A stretch of 55,569 nucleotides of DNA from an uncultured Verrucomicrobiota bacterium (GTDB taxonomy: Bacteria > Verrucomicrobiota > Kiritimatiellia > RFP12 > UBA3636): the NCBI GenBank assembly GCA_946624575.1, contig CAMOSH010000003.1, positions 1 to 55,569 on the forward strand. The letters run 5' to 3'. Numbering within the stretch: position 1 is the first letter of the stretch; each line of letters opens with the position of its first letter. Shown here in pieces: positions 7,101 through 15,238 of the stretch. The translations under genes were made by a program, and so were the position numbers. A model generated the notes under the pieces. That model was not told the DNA's origin. It did no database searches and saw only the letters and a list, made by a program, of their open reading frames with translations.

Positions 7101-9413
7101 CGGACGCGATTCGCACGGCGACGATGGAATCCAATCGTCTTCGTCCGTCGCAAGTGCAAGAATTCCGTTGATTCCGAGAACAACGTTGGAACAAACACCT
7201 GCCCCGTGTGGTTGTATCGGGAATGGAAGCGGAATCGAAAGCGAACCTTCGTCCCAATCGTCGAAGCGGTAGATGAGATTGGTCGCGCCCGCCATGTCGA
7301 ACAGCTGCTGAGGACGATATGAGACGAGAAACGCCCCGCATTCCTCGGTGTCCGAAAGGCCATCGCCATCGGTATCGGACAAATACGGACTGGTGCCATG
7401 TTGCGCTTCGTCGATATTGAGAAGCCCGTCGCCGTCCATGTCGTCGAGCGGATGCGGATCGGTGATGTCAAGCGGATCGAATCCGTATTGCTGCTCCCAT
7501 CCGTCGGGCATTTCGTCGCCGTCGGTGTCGGAATCATTGGGATCGGTGCCAAGCGTGGTTTCCTCGCCGTCGGTCAGTCCGTCGTTGTCGCTGTCGGGAT
7601 TCAGGGGATCGGTGACGCCGTTCCTTTCGGCGAAGTCTGAAAGTCTGTCTCCGTCAGTGTCGGCGAGCGTCCAGTCCGTATGGGTCTGCGTGATCTCCAA
7701 GGCGTTTGAAAGCCCGTCCCCGTCGGTATCCGCGAGGCCGTCGGTGGGGTCGAGCGGGTCGAACGGCGGATGTTCGTGCTCCCATCTGTCCGTCAATCCA
7801 TCCCCATCCGTGTCTGAGAGGAACGGATTTGTTCCAATCTGAAGTTCTTCCGGGTCGGTCAAGCCGTCCCCGTCGGGATCGTCGCTTCCGGGATCGGTTC
7901 CGAGTTCAAGTTCCACCGGATCGTTCAGCCCGTCGCCGTCGGTGTCGGCGTTTGACGGATCGGTACCAAGGCCGAAATGGTATTCGATGTGAAGGCCGGG
8001 GATTACGGAACCGGACTCGTTGTGCGAAAACTGAATGCCGTCGTCTCGGGAAGAACGAGCGCCGATGGTCGCGGAAGCGCCCGTTCCAGGGCCGGAAGCC
8101 TCCAAGAAAACCACATGAATCAAATTTGTCTCGTTCTCGCGGAACTGGACCTGAAGGGAAACGTAGTCGTTAGTTCCTCCGGAATAGAAGCCGACATGGG
8201 AGAACTCCACAACGGCCGTTCGCGACGGTGCCTCGCCGCACACGGCAAAAGCTATTTCGGAATCCATGTCCGGCCGGACGAGCAAATCATCCCAGAACGC
8301 CGCAACCGTAGCGGAAACGGCATTCGCCAGCGGAAGGGCGGACACGTCCCAGTTTGCTGCCAAACCATTGCCGAAAGCCGCCTCGCCCTCCGAAACTCCG
8401 ACAAGTCCGTTGGCGTTTACGGTCAGATTCGTCATCGAGGCGCCTGTAATGCGGACCGGGATCGACATCGGAACGGAGACGCTATTGTCATCCGCGTCGG
8501 TGAAGAGTACGGTTTTGGTTGTTGCCGATGAAGTGTCGATACACCACGAAAGTCCATCGGTGGCGGAGCGCCCCCACGAGACCTCCGCCCCGTCGTCGAG
8601 TCCGTCTCCGTCCGAGTCGGTTGCGCAAGGGTTCGCGCCGAGAGCGAGTTCGCGGCCATCGGGGACGCCGTCCCAATCCATGTCCGAGTCGGTCGGGTCT
8701 AGGCCGAGGCTGCGCTCGATGGCGTCGGAAAGGCCGTCTCCGTCGGCGTCGCTCTGGCCGGCGAGCATGAAGAACGCGGAGCGGGGTGCGGCGGCGGTAT
8801 GTTCCTGGACTCGGGCGTAGATGTTTGTGAACGCAACGCCAAAGGGGGATTCAACTTTGTTTGTGTTCACGCGGAAGTTCCGCGAAACCACCTCTTCCCA
8901 ATACGGCAAGTCGCCGCCGTAGATGGAGAATTCGGCTTCGCCGTCTTCCGGACAGACTTCCCTGCGGTGAATCCACCGCCACGCAGGATCGTCAAGCGTC
9001 TGCTTGTGGAAAACGTCAATAGCGGCGTATTCGGGAAGGTTGGTTGCGGGCCAGGCAATGGAGAAGTCGAACTGATTGTTTCCGTCAAAGGCAAATGCTG
9101 TGAAGCGAAGGGCATTCGTGGTGGCGCCGACGCTGGGAAGCGAGGCTCCAGCCTGCGGGCCATTCATGACGGACACCAAGCTCGGAATCGACATGGGAGC
9201 GGCACCGCCCGAGCCAGTCGGCTTGCTTCCTCCGAAAACTGTCGCGACGACGACTGCGGCGACGGCGGCGAACCGCGCCAAGGCGGAACGTCCGTACCAG
9301 ACGCGGCGAATCGACTGCCGCAGACCGGACTTGCGCAGAAGAAACGCAAGCGCCAGTGCCGCCCAGCCTAATCCAAGCGCAGCCGCAAATGCCGTTGTCG
9401 CCGAGTCAATCAT
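4146..9413 (-). CDS. Giant surface protein: TSP3 Ca-binding repeats, two nidogen-like modules, C-terminal lipase-like hydrolase
   Basis: About 1755 residues. Two hydrophobic N-terminal segments end in GGSK, the same layout as in the truncated gene at 26020. From about residue 220 come many thrombospondin type 3 repeats (D-x-D-G-D-G-L-x-D), interrupted by two similar beta-rich nidogen-like modules (F-x-x-V-G-F-Y-S-G and Y-R-S-F-G-F-Y-S-G). Near residue 1400 an alpha/beta hydrolase begins: VVFIHGFSVDEDGARGW supplies the oxyanion HG, TTVIAHSLGNMVV the nucleophile elbow, and YYSSGDEVL a candidate acid. The conserved ADPVFNHEPSSI in the tail offers a candidate catalytic His. It is probably exported or surface-anchored and acts on lipid or ester substrates. 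The start is ATG at 9413 behind AAGGAG; an alternative GTG lies one codon upstream. The TGA overlaps the partner gene start. The tail is duplicated downstream. Confidence 0.85.
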   Translation of the reverse strand: MIDSATTAFAAALGLGWAALALAFLLRKSGLRQSIRRVWYGRSALARFAAVAAVVVATVFGGSKPTGSGGAAPMSIPSLVSVMNGPQAGASLPSVGATTNALRFTAFAFDGNNQFDFSIAWPATNLPEYAAIDVFHKQTLDDPAWRWIHRREVCPEDGEAEFSIYGGDLPYWEEVVSRNFRVNTNKVESPFGVAFTNIYARVQEHTAAAPRSAFFMLAGQSDADGDGLSDAIERSLGLDPTDSDMDWDGVPDGRELALGANPCATDSDGDGLDDGAEVSWGRSATDGLSWCIDTSSATTKTVLFTDADDNSVSVPMSIPVRITGASMTNLTVNANGLVGVSEGEAAFGNGLAANWDVSALPLANAVSATVAAFWDDLLVRPDMDSEIAFAVCGEAPSRTAVVEFSHVGFYSGGTNDYVSLQVQFRENETNLIHVVFLEASGPGTGASATIGARSSRDDGIQFSHNESGSVIPGLHIEYHFGLGTDPSNADTDGDGLNDPVELELGTDPGSDDPDGDGLTDPEELQIGTNPFLSDTDGDGLTDRWEHEHPPFDPLDPTDGLADTDGDGLSNALEITQTHTDWTLADTDGDRLSDFAERNGVTDPLNPDSDNDGLTDGEETTLGTDPNDSDTDGDEMPDGWEQQYGFDPLDITDPHPLDDMDGDGLLNIDEAQHGTSPYLSDTDGDGLSDTEECGAFLVSYRPQQLFDMAGATNLIYRFDDWDEGSLSIPLPFPIQPHGAGVCSNVVLGINGILALATDEDDWIPSSPCESRPLIVNAFGDDLAAFTNELGTVLSAATFGTNGMRRFVVEYRSFGFYSGEVSETNSVSFQVSFSEDSPNVVRICYFQSNPQAGDLTSRALGSRATLGAETRHCRLLYADGAPVANPGLTLEYRLGVGTDPNDHDTDGDGLPDGAEISAGTDPHGYDTDGDGLFDGEETAAGRDPGIPNTGDDACDGDADGDGLTNGQEASLGTDWDNPDSDGDGISDYDEWRNGSDPLDFDDFEERDVLEAVVHFGDDSGSNSEKYKVTIAPVSGDPRPPISLSNRRFGRPDNLTVLLVSNAVYEVSIQHLASNMATPDLDYVLTIDLLGDAAGMGALVLDPDEVLGSKSNVPMSQFRKKATIAAVHAQIIADRNRDGVIDENDAASESPLRMWLNDDDDSGAVQESSTGDIPGASYPDCDNHVVDGLADLVDFFPVHIDFGEALDTILNISGVDSSKVGVRLSCDGATLGCVETDFTAQTAGRHLSDPAAGVENAAVLSVGGSGTNLPAAWVASLRQNAGNGVVLLEGRTRSAGGAAATLTAEILYDGDLALSATLPVLVAPVEEFYRWYNQRAACGGSVSRATDTREPSAFPDTASDQRNVVFIHGFSVDEDGARGWNSEVFKRLWQSGCNSLFHAVTWYGNDGMLWNAFDGGDNYHGNVLRAFETAPTFASQFSSLSGETTVIAHSLGNMVVCSAIQDHGFRPDRYFMLNAAVPAEAIDATQWNTNALNNPFEFEDWVGYPAKSWASCWHTLFPTNDIRSRLTWKGRFTSVPQLTTLYNYYSSGDEVLSIYDTPDSDGSGKITVYPFGLGGKRYSSWQKQERFKGRWMQSALGGWAGTSEMGWGFSGIGFWEDGELPMYDDAIGVGAQVGIPARLSVYTSQQARNATSVQLTADPVFNHEPSSIFSANLRQGDINGLLARGVPALSGPVGSVPLIDFPHDRQRDLTIDAREENCPDWPRRFESTWNGWLHSDIKNIAFPFVRPVFINMKGAVSQ

Positions 9414-9504
9414 CACTCCTTATTGTTCCATGTCTTCGAACTGTTGCCGTCGCCTGACATTGAGGAGTGTCGAACGAGAAAGCGTCAGTTGTCGGACGCG
9501 CCCA

Positions 9505-9534
9505 ATTCTAACGCTCCAGTCGATTTTTGTTCAA
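9505..9534 (-). promoter_or_regulatory. Promoter of the TSP3-hydrolase island
   Basis: Minus-strand TTGAAC (9529-9534) and TAGAAT (9505-9510), 18 bases apart, about 90 bases upstream of the start at 9413. No other promoter was evident inside the tightly packed island, so it may drive the whole run. Confidence 0.45.
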
Positions 9535-9655
9535 TCGCGTAGGTGAAAATATTTGCAAAAGTTTTGAGAAAATTTGAGAGGTGCGCACGATTTTCGCACC
9601 CAAAGGGTTCCGCTAGTAGGAGTCGGAGCACATGACCGCGACAAAATGCGCACTG

Positions 9656-9683
9656 TTGAAATGCGCGGAAAAATCAGTAGACT
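9656..9683 (+). promoter_or_regulatory. Promoter of the MBL-fold gene, probably leaderless
   Basis: TTGAAA (9656-9661) and TAGACT (9678-9683) with 16-base spacing. The ATG chosen for the gene at 9692 is 9 bases after the -10, so the transcript would start at or next to the start codon. The same TAGACT hexamer precedes the tRNA-Arg gene. Confidence 0.45.
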
Positions 9684-9691
9684 TTGGGGCC

Positions 9692-10942
9692 ATGAACAAG
9701 ACATTCCCCGTGCGCCGGCAGTGGATCCCCGGCCTTTTTCAGGTCCATTTCATTCATACCGGCGTCTGCGAATCCCTTTTCATCGTTTTCCCAGACGGCA
9801 CGTCGATGCTGCTTGATTGCGGCGACCAGGCGGCGATAACGCGCGGCGCGCATGCCGTGCCGGTCGTGCCAGGCCCGGAGCGGCTTGCCGGTGAGTGGAT
9901 CGCCCGCTATGTCAAGCGCGTGAATCCTCATGGCGCTGACGTGGATTGGGCCGTGATTTCGCATTTTCACCAGGACCACGCGGGAACTCCGTTCTGGCAG
10001 AAGTTTCCGTACGTTCAGGCGCCTTTTCCCGGGGCTCCGGAGGAACCAGTCCGCATTTCGCCGCAATGCGCGCGAAGTGGAATCGGATTGGCCGCCGAAT
10101 TTTTGAAATTCCGTTTTGCAACGGATAGGGGATGGCCCTCGTACGATGATCCGCTGGCAATCGGAGCCGGGGAGATGTCCGTCGTGTCGCGTCATGTGCG
10201 TTCCGTCTGGGATGCTCTTCAACGGCGCGACGGGCTTTGCGTACAGCACTTCAGACTTGGCGCCACGGACCAGTTCACGCCGCTTCATGGCGAGGCGCCT
10301 GGGTTTTCCGTGAAAAATGTCTGCGCGAACGGGCGCATTGCCATGCCGGACGGCTCCATTCGCGATTTGTACGCTGACGCTATCGCCGAAGGTTCGGTCA
10401 AATCGCCGCTTAACGAAAACTCGTTGAGCCTTGGCATGGTTTTCACCCAGGGGGCGTTCAGGTTCTGCACGTGCGGGGATTTTTCGGACAGGTTCCGCAG
10501 GGCGGATGGACGGTCCGTGTTCGTCGAGGACTTCCTTGGAGACGCAATCGGGCACGTCGATGTCGCGAAAATCACCCATCATGGACATCATTCAGTGGGA
10601 GAACGCCTTGCGCGGGCTCTTTCGCCTCGCGTCTGGGTAGCGCCGGTCTGGGACAACCTGCATTGCACCGACGACTCGATGGAATCAATTTTCGACAGTT
10701 CAAAGCCCGATTCCGAACAGCCGATGCTGCTGACTACGGTGCTGCCCGTGCGCTTCGACGGCGCGCGCCCCTGGTGGAAATTCGTGCCGGACGCCTGCCG
10801 CAGGCATGGCTGCCATGTCGTGCTGTCGGTTCCGCCCGGAGGCCAATCCTGGGAAATCGAACTTCTTGACGCGCGCGACGAGGAGATGCGCGTGTGCGAC
10901 CGGTTCGAATTCGGCGACCGCGGCGCAGTGTCGGGCGCCTGA
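9692..10942 (+). CDS. MBL-fold metallohydrolase, ComEC/Rec2-like
   Basis: A 416-residue metallo-beta-lactamase-fold protein. The zinc motif HFHQDHAG lies near residue 92, after the strand DWAVIS. A second metal-site segment is TCGDF, and a third is ITHHGHHS. The early SLFIVFPDGTSMLLDCG is the typical first strand of ComEC-type or competence-like hydrolases that open with a 'mind/data' strand. It is cytoplasmic, since there is no signal sequence or membrane segment, so it is not the membrane ComEC itself. The substrate is unknown. The frame is open 20 codons further upstream, but the ATG at 9692 is preferred because the extra residues are low quality and the promoter overlaps them. It is convergent with the glycosyltransferase at 10976, with a 33-base gap. 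Confidence 0.8.
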   Translation: MNKTFPVRRQWIPGLFQVHFIHTGVCESLFIVFPDGTSMLLDCGDQAAITRGAHAVPVVPGPERLAGEWIARYVKRVNPHGADVDWAVISHFHQDHAGTPFWQKFPYVQAPFPGAPEEPVRISPQCARSGIGLAAEFLKFRFATDRGWPSYDDPLAIGAGEMSVVSRHVRSVWDALQRRDGLCVQHFRLGATDQFTPLHGEAPGFSVKNVCANGRIAMPDGSIRDLYADAIAEGSVKSPLNENSLSLGMVFTQGAFRFCTCGDFSDRFRRADGRSVFVEDFLGDAIGHVDVAKITHHGHHSVGERLARALSPRVWVAPVWDNLHCTDDSMESIFDSSKPDSEQPMLLTTVLPVRFDGARPWWKFVPDACRRHGCHVVLSVPPGGQSWEIELLDARDEEMRVCDRFEFGDRGAVSGA

Positions 10943-10975
10943 GGACGGGCGCCCTGCGCGCCGCGCGCGGACTTT

Positions 10976-12055
10976 CTATGCGCGAAACACGAATGTCCGC
11001 TGGATGGCAAAGCTGCCGAAGAAGAGCACAAAGTCCACGACAGCCTTTGCGACAGCCGCCGGCGTCCCCGGAAGCACGGCGAGCCAGATTTTGGAGAACA
11101 GCCACGACGCGGCCAGCAGCACAGCCGCAAGCGCAAGGTAGCGCGGCAGCGATCGAGGCGAACCCGCGACGCGCTTGAGGCGCGGGCGGAACACGAGATA
11201 GCGGTTGCCGAGGTAGTTGAACGCCGTCGAAACGCATCGCGCGATGGCTACGGACATGAGCAGCCTTGCGGAGGCGGTTTCTGGAAATACGAAGGTCCAC
11301 AGCAGGCAGAACGCCCCGATGTCCACGCCGAAGGATAGAAGCGACACCGCAGTGAATCCGGCAAGTCGTTTGCAGATTGGCCGCAGCACAAGCTTGACGA
11401 TTGGAATGGAGTCGGCAACCGGGCGGAAATGGGAGCCGCGGTTTTCGTTTTCGTATATGGTCAGAATCTGGAATTTTTCGAGTGGAAGCGGCGCCGCGCG
11501 CAGGAGCATTTCGCTTTCGAATTCAAATCGTTCGCCGGGAGCGTCGAGCAGTTCGCGCATGAACGCGGACGGTATCCCGCGAAGCCCGGTTTGCGTATCC
11601 TGAAAATCGCGGCCAGTGGCGAGCTTGAACAGGAAACGCATCCAGCGGTTGCCGAAGGAGCTGCGCGGCGGCACGTCGGGGCCGTCGAAACGGCGGCATC
11701 CGAGTACCAGCGCGTCAGGGTGCGTTTCAAGCAGGCGGATCGCCTCCACGACGTCCTGCACGGAGTGCTGGCCATCCGAATCGGCCGTGACGCAGCCGAC
11801 GGCGTCCGGCCAAGTTTTGAGGATGTGTTCGAAGGCGGTTTTGAGCGCGCGCCCCTTGCCGCGATTCACGTCATGGGACAGGAGCGTTGAATTCTCCCCG
11901 GCGGCGCGCATCGCCGCGTCGAAAACCGTGGCGGACTCCGGCCTGCTCCCGTCGTCGACGAACACGAACGGCGAATCGGTGGCGGCTCGGAGTCTTTTCA
12001 CGTAATCCGGGAATCCGGCATCCGGATCAAGAGCTGGGATCACTATTGCGGTCAT
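10976..12055 (-). CDS. GT2 glycosyltransferase fused to a GtrA-like membrane domain
   Basis: A 359-residue fusion. Residues 1-210 form a GT-A glycosyltransferase of the dolichyl-phosphate-sugar synthase type, with IVIPALDP, FVFVDDGS, NRGKGRALKTAF, the metal motif TADSDGQH and DTQTGLRGIP. Residues from about 230 form a four-helix GtrA-like domain (FTAVSLLSFGVDIGAFCLLW, then STAFNYLGNRYLVFR, ending IQRTFVFRA). Such fusions make and flip a polyprenyl-phosphate sugar for cell-surface glycan modification. It is the last gene of a minus-strand run after the PAS gene (28-base gap). It ends with TAG, showing that TAG is a normal stop in this chromosome. Confidence 0.88.
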   Translation of the reverse strand: MTAIVIPALDPDAGFPDYVKRLRAATDSPFVFVDDGSRPESATVFDAAMRAAGENSTLLSHDVNRGKGRALKTAFEHILKTWPDAVGCVTADSDGQHSVQDVVEAIRLLETHPDALVLGCRRFDGPDVPPRSSFGNRWMRFLFKLATGRDFQDTQTGLRGIPSAFMRELLDAPGERFEFESEMLLRAAPLPLEKFQILTIYENENRGSHFRPVADSIPIVKLVLRPICKRLAGFTAVSLLSFGVDIGAFCLLWTFVFPETASARLLMSVAIARCVSTAFNYLGNRYLVFRPRLKRVAGSPRSLPRYLALAAVLLAASWLFSKIWLAVLPGTPAAVAKAVVDFVLFFGSFAIQRTFVFRA

Positions 12056-12083
12056 GTCGGATTTGCGGGGATGGACTTGTTTT

Positions 12084-13289
12084 TCAGAAGTTCCCCGGAG
12101 ACGGGGATTCAGGTGACGGGTGCGAAAGGTTGGCTCCTAGGTCCTCCGCGTCGTCGCCAAGGGTCCTCAGCGCCACAGTGTTGCCGATTGCGGAATTGAT
12201 GCGCGCGCGCAGCGTCGGGTCCGACGAGGCGGCCGACGAGGCGGCAATCGCCTCCAGGGTGGCCGAAAGTTCCTCGATGTTCATCTTCGCGGAACGGTGG
12301 AACGAGACGAAGCGATCCACGGCGTGGCGCAGCGTTTCAACGTCGTGCTCCGCCGCGATGAAGCGGTCCCGGTCGGTAAGATCGGTGAGCGACAGGACGG
12401 CGCCGATCGCGTTGCCGTCGGAATCGCGGTTGCAGGATGCGCGGATCTCGACGCGGAAAGTCTCGCCGTCGGCGCGTCTGGCCATCGTTTCACCGGCGGT
12501 GTCGTAGGTTTCTCCCGCAAGAGAGTCTATGACGGCCTGCCCGTCGACGGGATTCACCAGCAAATCCCCCACGGGGCGCCCCACGATGTCGCCTGGTTCC
12601 CGCAGGTGCCAGATTCTGGCTGTTGCGGGATTTGCGTATTCTATCCGCGTGTCAAGGGCGACCACGACGATAGCGTCGCTCGAGTTCTGGAGCGCGTTGT
12701 GTTCGGTGCGGAGCATTTCGCCTTCCTGCCGGCGTCGCGTTTCGTCGCGCACGAGGAAGCAGAGATGGGGCGTGGACAGCCGTATCGGGGAGACCGCGAT
12801 TTCAGCGGGGAAGCTCGTTCCGTCGGCGCGGGTGCAGGAGGCTTGGAGCACGGTGAACGTTTCGCGCCTGAGATTCTCGTAGAGGGTGCGCACGAGATCA
12901 GCGTCCGCGCCGGCCACGAGATCCGACACCGAAAGATGGGAGAAGCGGTTCGGGTCGTAGCCGAAGGCGGAGTGCGCGCGCTTGTTGGCGATGCGGATGC
13001 GCCCGTGGAGATCGGTGACAATCGCGGCGTCGTAGATGTTCTGGAAAAGTTCCGCGTATATGGCTTCCGAGCGCGAGGCCGGGGCGCCGCCGATTGCGGT
13101 CTGCGGCTGCGGCGCCGGCGGCGGCTGTGGAGGCAGGCGCTGGGGCGGGGGGGGAGGCATCGCGGACAGGCGCTGCGGCGGCGCGTCCGGCGAACGGAAC
13201 GGCTGCACCGTCTTCGGACGTATGGAAAGCGGAATGTCCGAAATTTCCGGGATCAGGTCGATCCGCATTGTCGTCGATTTCGAGTTCAT
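12084..13289 (-). CDS. Double PAS-domain protein
   Basis: A 401-residue protein whose ATG overlaps the NAD synthetase stop (ATGA). The N-terminal 70 residues hold a proline-rich linker with runs of P and Q. PAS domain 1 (about 78-185) has VTDLHGRIRIANKRA and FGYDPNRF, followed by a PAC-like strand (FPAEIAVSPIRL). PAS domain 2 (about 195-305) has VVALDTRIEYANPATARIW and VGRPVGDLLVNP, then a PAC segment ending VLSLTDLTDRDRF. The last 95 residues are helical. No histidine kinase, GGDEF or output domain follows, so it is a sensor without an evident effector, perhaps acting by protein contact. The longer upstream reading is in the wrong frame relative to NAD synthetase and is rejected. Confidence 0.8.
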   Translation of the reverse strand: MNSKSTTMRIDLIPEISDIPLSIRPKTVQPFRSPDAPPQRLSAMPPPPPQRLPPQPPPAPQPQTAIGGAPASRSEAIYAELFQNIYDAAIVTDLHGRIRIANKRAHSAFGYDPNRFSHLSVSDLVAGADADLVRTLYENLRRETFTVLQASCTRADGTSFPAEIAVSPIRLSTPHLCFLVRDETRRRQEGEMLRTEHNALQNSSDAIVVVALDTRIEYANPATARIWHLREPGDIVGRPVGDLLVNPVDGQAVIDSLAGETYDTAGETMARRADGETFRVEIRASCNRDSDGNAIGAVLSLTDLTDRDRFIAAEHDVETLRHAVDRFVSFHRSAKMNIEELSATLEAIAASSAASSDPTLRARINSAIGNTVALRTLGDDAEDLGANLSHPSPESPSPGNF

Positions 13290-15229
13290 GGTCTGAATGC
13301 GGAGAAAGATGCGTCTGGCGGGCAGCGCCAGTCGCCACGCGGGGAAAGTGCGACGGTTCCCACCTTGGGGCCGTCCGGCGAAGCGTTGCGCTTGTATTGC
13401 TGGGAGATGAAGCGTGAGCAGAAAGTGCGCAGGGCCGCGTCGGTTTCCCCGGGTGTGGTTTCGTCTCCGAAGGCGGCGAGCGCAAGGTCGCGCAGGGCGG
13501 CCGGGGTTTCGCCGTACTTCACGGCGTAGTAGAGGAAGAAGTCGTGCAGGTCGTAGCGCCCAAGCGTGTTTTCGGTGCTTTGCGAGCCTCCTGGCAGAAG
13601 TTCCGGTGACACCGGCGTGTCGCGTATGTCGCGCAGGACTTTCGCGAGCGCGTCGCTCCCTTCTTCGGCAGCGCGATCCGCAGCCCATTCCACGATGTGG
13701 CGCATGAGCGTTTTCGGGACTCCGCAGTTGGGGTTGTACATCGACATCTGGTCGCCGTTGAACGTGGACCATCCCAGCGCGATTTCAGAGAGATCGCCAG
13801 TGCCGACGACAAAGCCGCGCTCCTGGTTCGCCAGATCCATCAGTATCTGCGTCCGTTCGCGCGCCTGCGAATTCTCGTACGTGACGTCGCGGACGGCGGG
13901 GTCGTGCCCGATGTCGGAAAAATGCCGTTCGACCGCAGGGCCGATCGGGATCTCGCGGAGTTCGGCGCCGATGGCGTCGGCGAGGATTTCGGCGTTGCCG
14001 CGCGTGCGCGCGGTCGTTCCGAACCCCGGCATCGTGACCGCGAGAGTGAAGGAGCGCGGCAGTTCGAGAATGTCCGTCGCTCGCGCGCACACCAGCATCG
14101 CGAGGGTGGAGTCCAGTCCTCCCGACACGCCCAGCAGGAGGCGGCGTGCGCCCGTGTGCTCGATGCGCTTGGCAAGACCTGCGGCCTGGATGTCGAGGAT
14201 TTCGCGGCATCGGACGGCTCGCTCCCGCGTGTCGCGCGGGACGAACGGATGTGCGTCAAGGCGGGCGAACGACAAATCTGGCGAGCGCCTTGCGGGAGGC
14301 GCTTCCACAATGCGCCCCGGCACACCGGGATCGGAATCGAGAAAGCTTGTGGCCGTGGCGCGCAACGTGTCGCACCACGTCGGATTGACGTCGGCGAAGA
14401 CGATGGATCCGGAACGCTGGAAGCGCTCGTTTTCCGCGAGCACGCCGCCGTTGAAGGCGATCATCGCATGCCCGGAAAACACGGCGTCGGCGGTGGATTC
14501 GTGGACTCCGGCCCCGGCGTATGCGTAGATGCCGCAAATGCGGCCGCTCTGGCCGGATACGAGAGCGCGGCGCCATTCCGCCTTGCCCACCAGCTCGGTG
14601 CCGGCCGATAGGTTGAAAATGGCCTGCGCGCCGCGGAGCGCCAGAGCCCCGGACGGCGGGTTCACGCTCCAGAGATCCTCGCATATCTCCACTCCGAAGC
14701 GGAATTCCCCGCCGCCATTTCCGTCGTCGCGGCAGCGAAACACCAGCGACGCCCCGGCGGGCACGTCGAATCCGCCGAAACGCACCGTTTCGCCGTCGAA
14801 TTCGCGGGCCGGCCGGAAATGCCGCTTTTCGTAGAATTCGCGGTATTCGGGCAGGAAGGACTTGAATGGAAAACCTATCGCGCGGCCGTCGGCAAGCACC
14901 GCCGCCGCGTCGAACAGACGGGCTCCGACGCGCACCGGCGTGCCCACGACGAGGATGCATCGCCGGCCAGCCGTCGCAGCCGCGAGCGTCGCGAGCGCGT
15001 TCCCGGCCGCATCCAGCAGCGACTTGGTGCCGAAGAGATCGCCGCATGTGTAGCCGGTCACCGAGAGTTCGGGAAACACGGCTACGGCCGCGCCGGCCTC
15101 TTCGGCCTTGGCGTACAGTTCCAGAATCTGCTCCGCGTTCCATTCGGGATCGGCCACGCGAAGGCGCGGAACGCACGATGCAATGCGTATGAAGCCGGGG
15201 GCTCCGTTCATGGGCTGGTCAGTTTTCAA
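13286..15229 (-). CDS. nadE: Glutamine-dependent NAD(+) synthetase
   Basis: A 647-residue two-domain enzyme that makes NAD from deamido-NAD with ammonia released from glutamine. The N-terminal nitrilase-type glutaminase shows the triad regions FPELSVTGYTCGDLF (Glu near residue 54), FKSFLPEYREFYEKRHF (Lys) and FGVEICEDLW (Cys). The C-terminal synthetase has the ATP pyrophosphatase loop LLGVSGGLDSTLAMLV and GTGDLSEIALGWSTFNGD. Length and order match the glutamine-dependent class. It lies 9 bases after the ABC ATPase stop and overlaps the PAS gene by 4 bases, so the run is an operon. A second ATG six codons in is an alternative start. Confidence 0.93.
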   Translation of the reverse strand: MKTDQPMNGAPGFIRIASCVPRLRVADPEWNAEQILELYAKAEEAGAAVAVFPELSVTGYTCGDLFGTKSLLDAAGNALATLAAATAGRRCILVVGTPVRVGARLFDAAAVLADGRAIGFPFKSFLPEYREFYEKRHFRPAREFDGETVRFGGFDVPAGASLVFRCRDDGNGGGEFRFGVEICEDLWSVNPPSGALALRGAQAIFNLSAGTELVGKAEWRRALVSGQSGRICGIYAYAGAGVHESTADAVFSGHAMIAFNGGVLAENERFQRSGSIVFADVNPTWCDTLRATATSFLDSDPGVPGRIVEAPPARRSPDLSFARLDAHPFVPRDTRERAVRCREILDIQAAGLAKRIEHTGARRLLLGVSGGLDSTLAMLVCARATDILELPRSFTLAVTMPGFGTTARTRGNAEILADAIGAELREIPIGPAVERHFSDIGHDPAVRDVTYENSQARERTQILMDLANQERGFVVGTGDLSEIALGWSTFNGDQMSMYNPNCGVPKTLMRHIVEWAADRAAEEGSDALAKVLRDIRDTPVSPELLPGGSQSTENTLGRYDLHDFFLYYAVKYGETPAALRDLALAAFGDETTPGETDAALRTFCSRFISQQYKRNASPDGPKVGTVALSPRGDWRCPPDASFSAFRP

Positions 15230-15238
15230 TGGTTTTCG

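Noticed and set aside
6400..8800. DNA repeat array on the plus strand (short Ser/Pro-rich ORFs)
   Set aside because: It is the antisense image of the TSP3 repeat codons of the giant surface protein.
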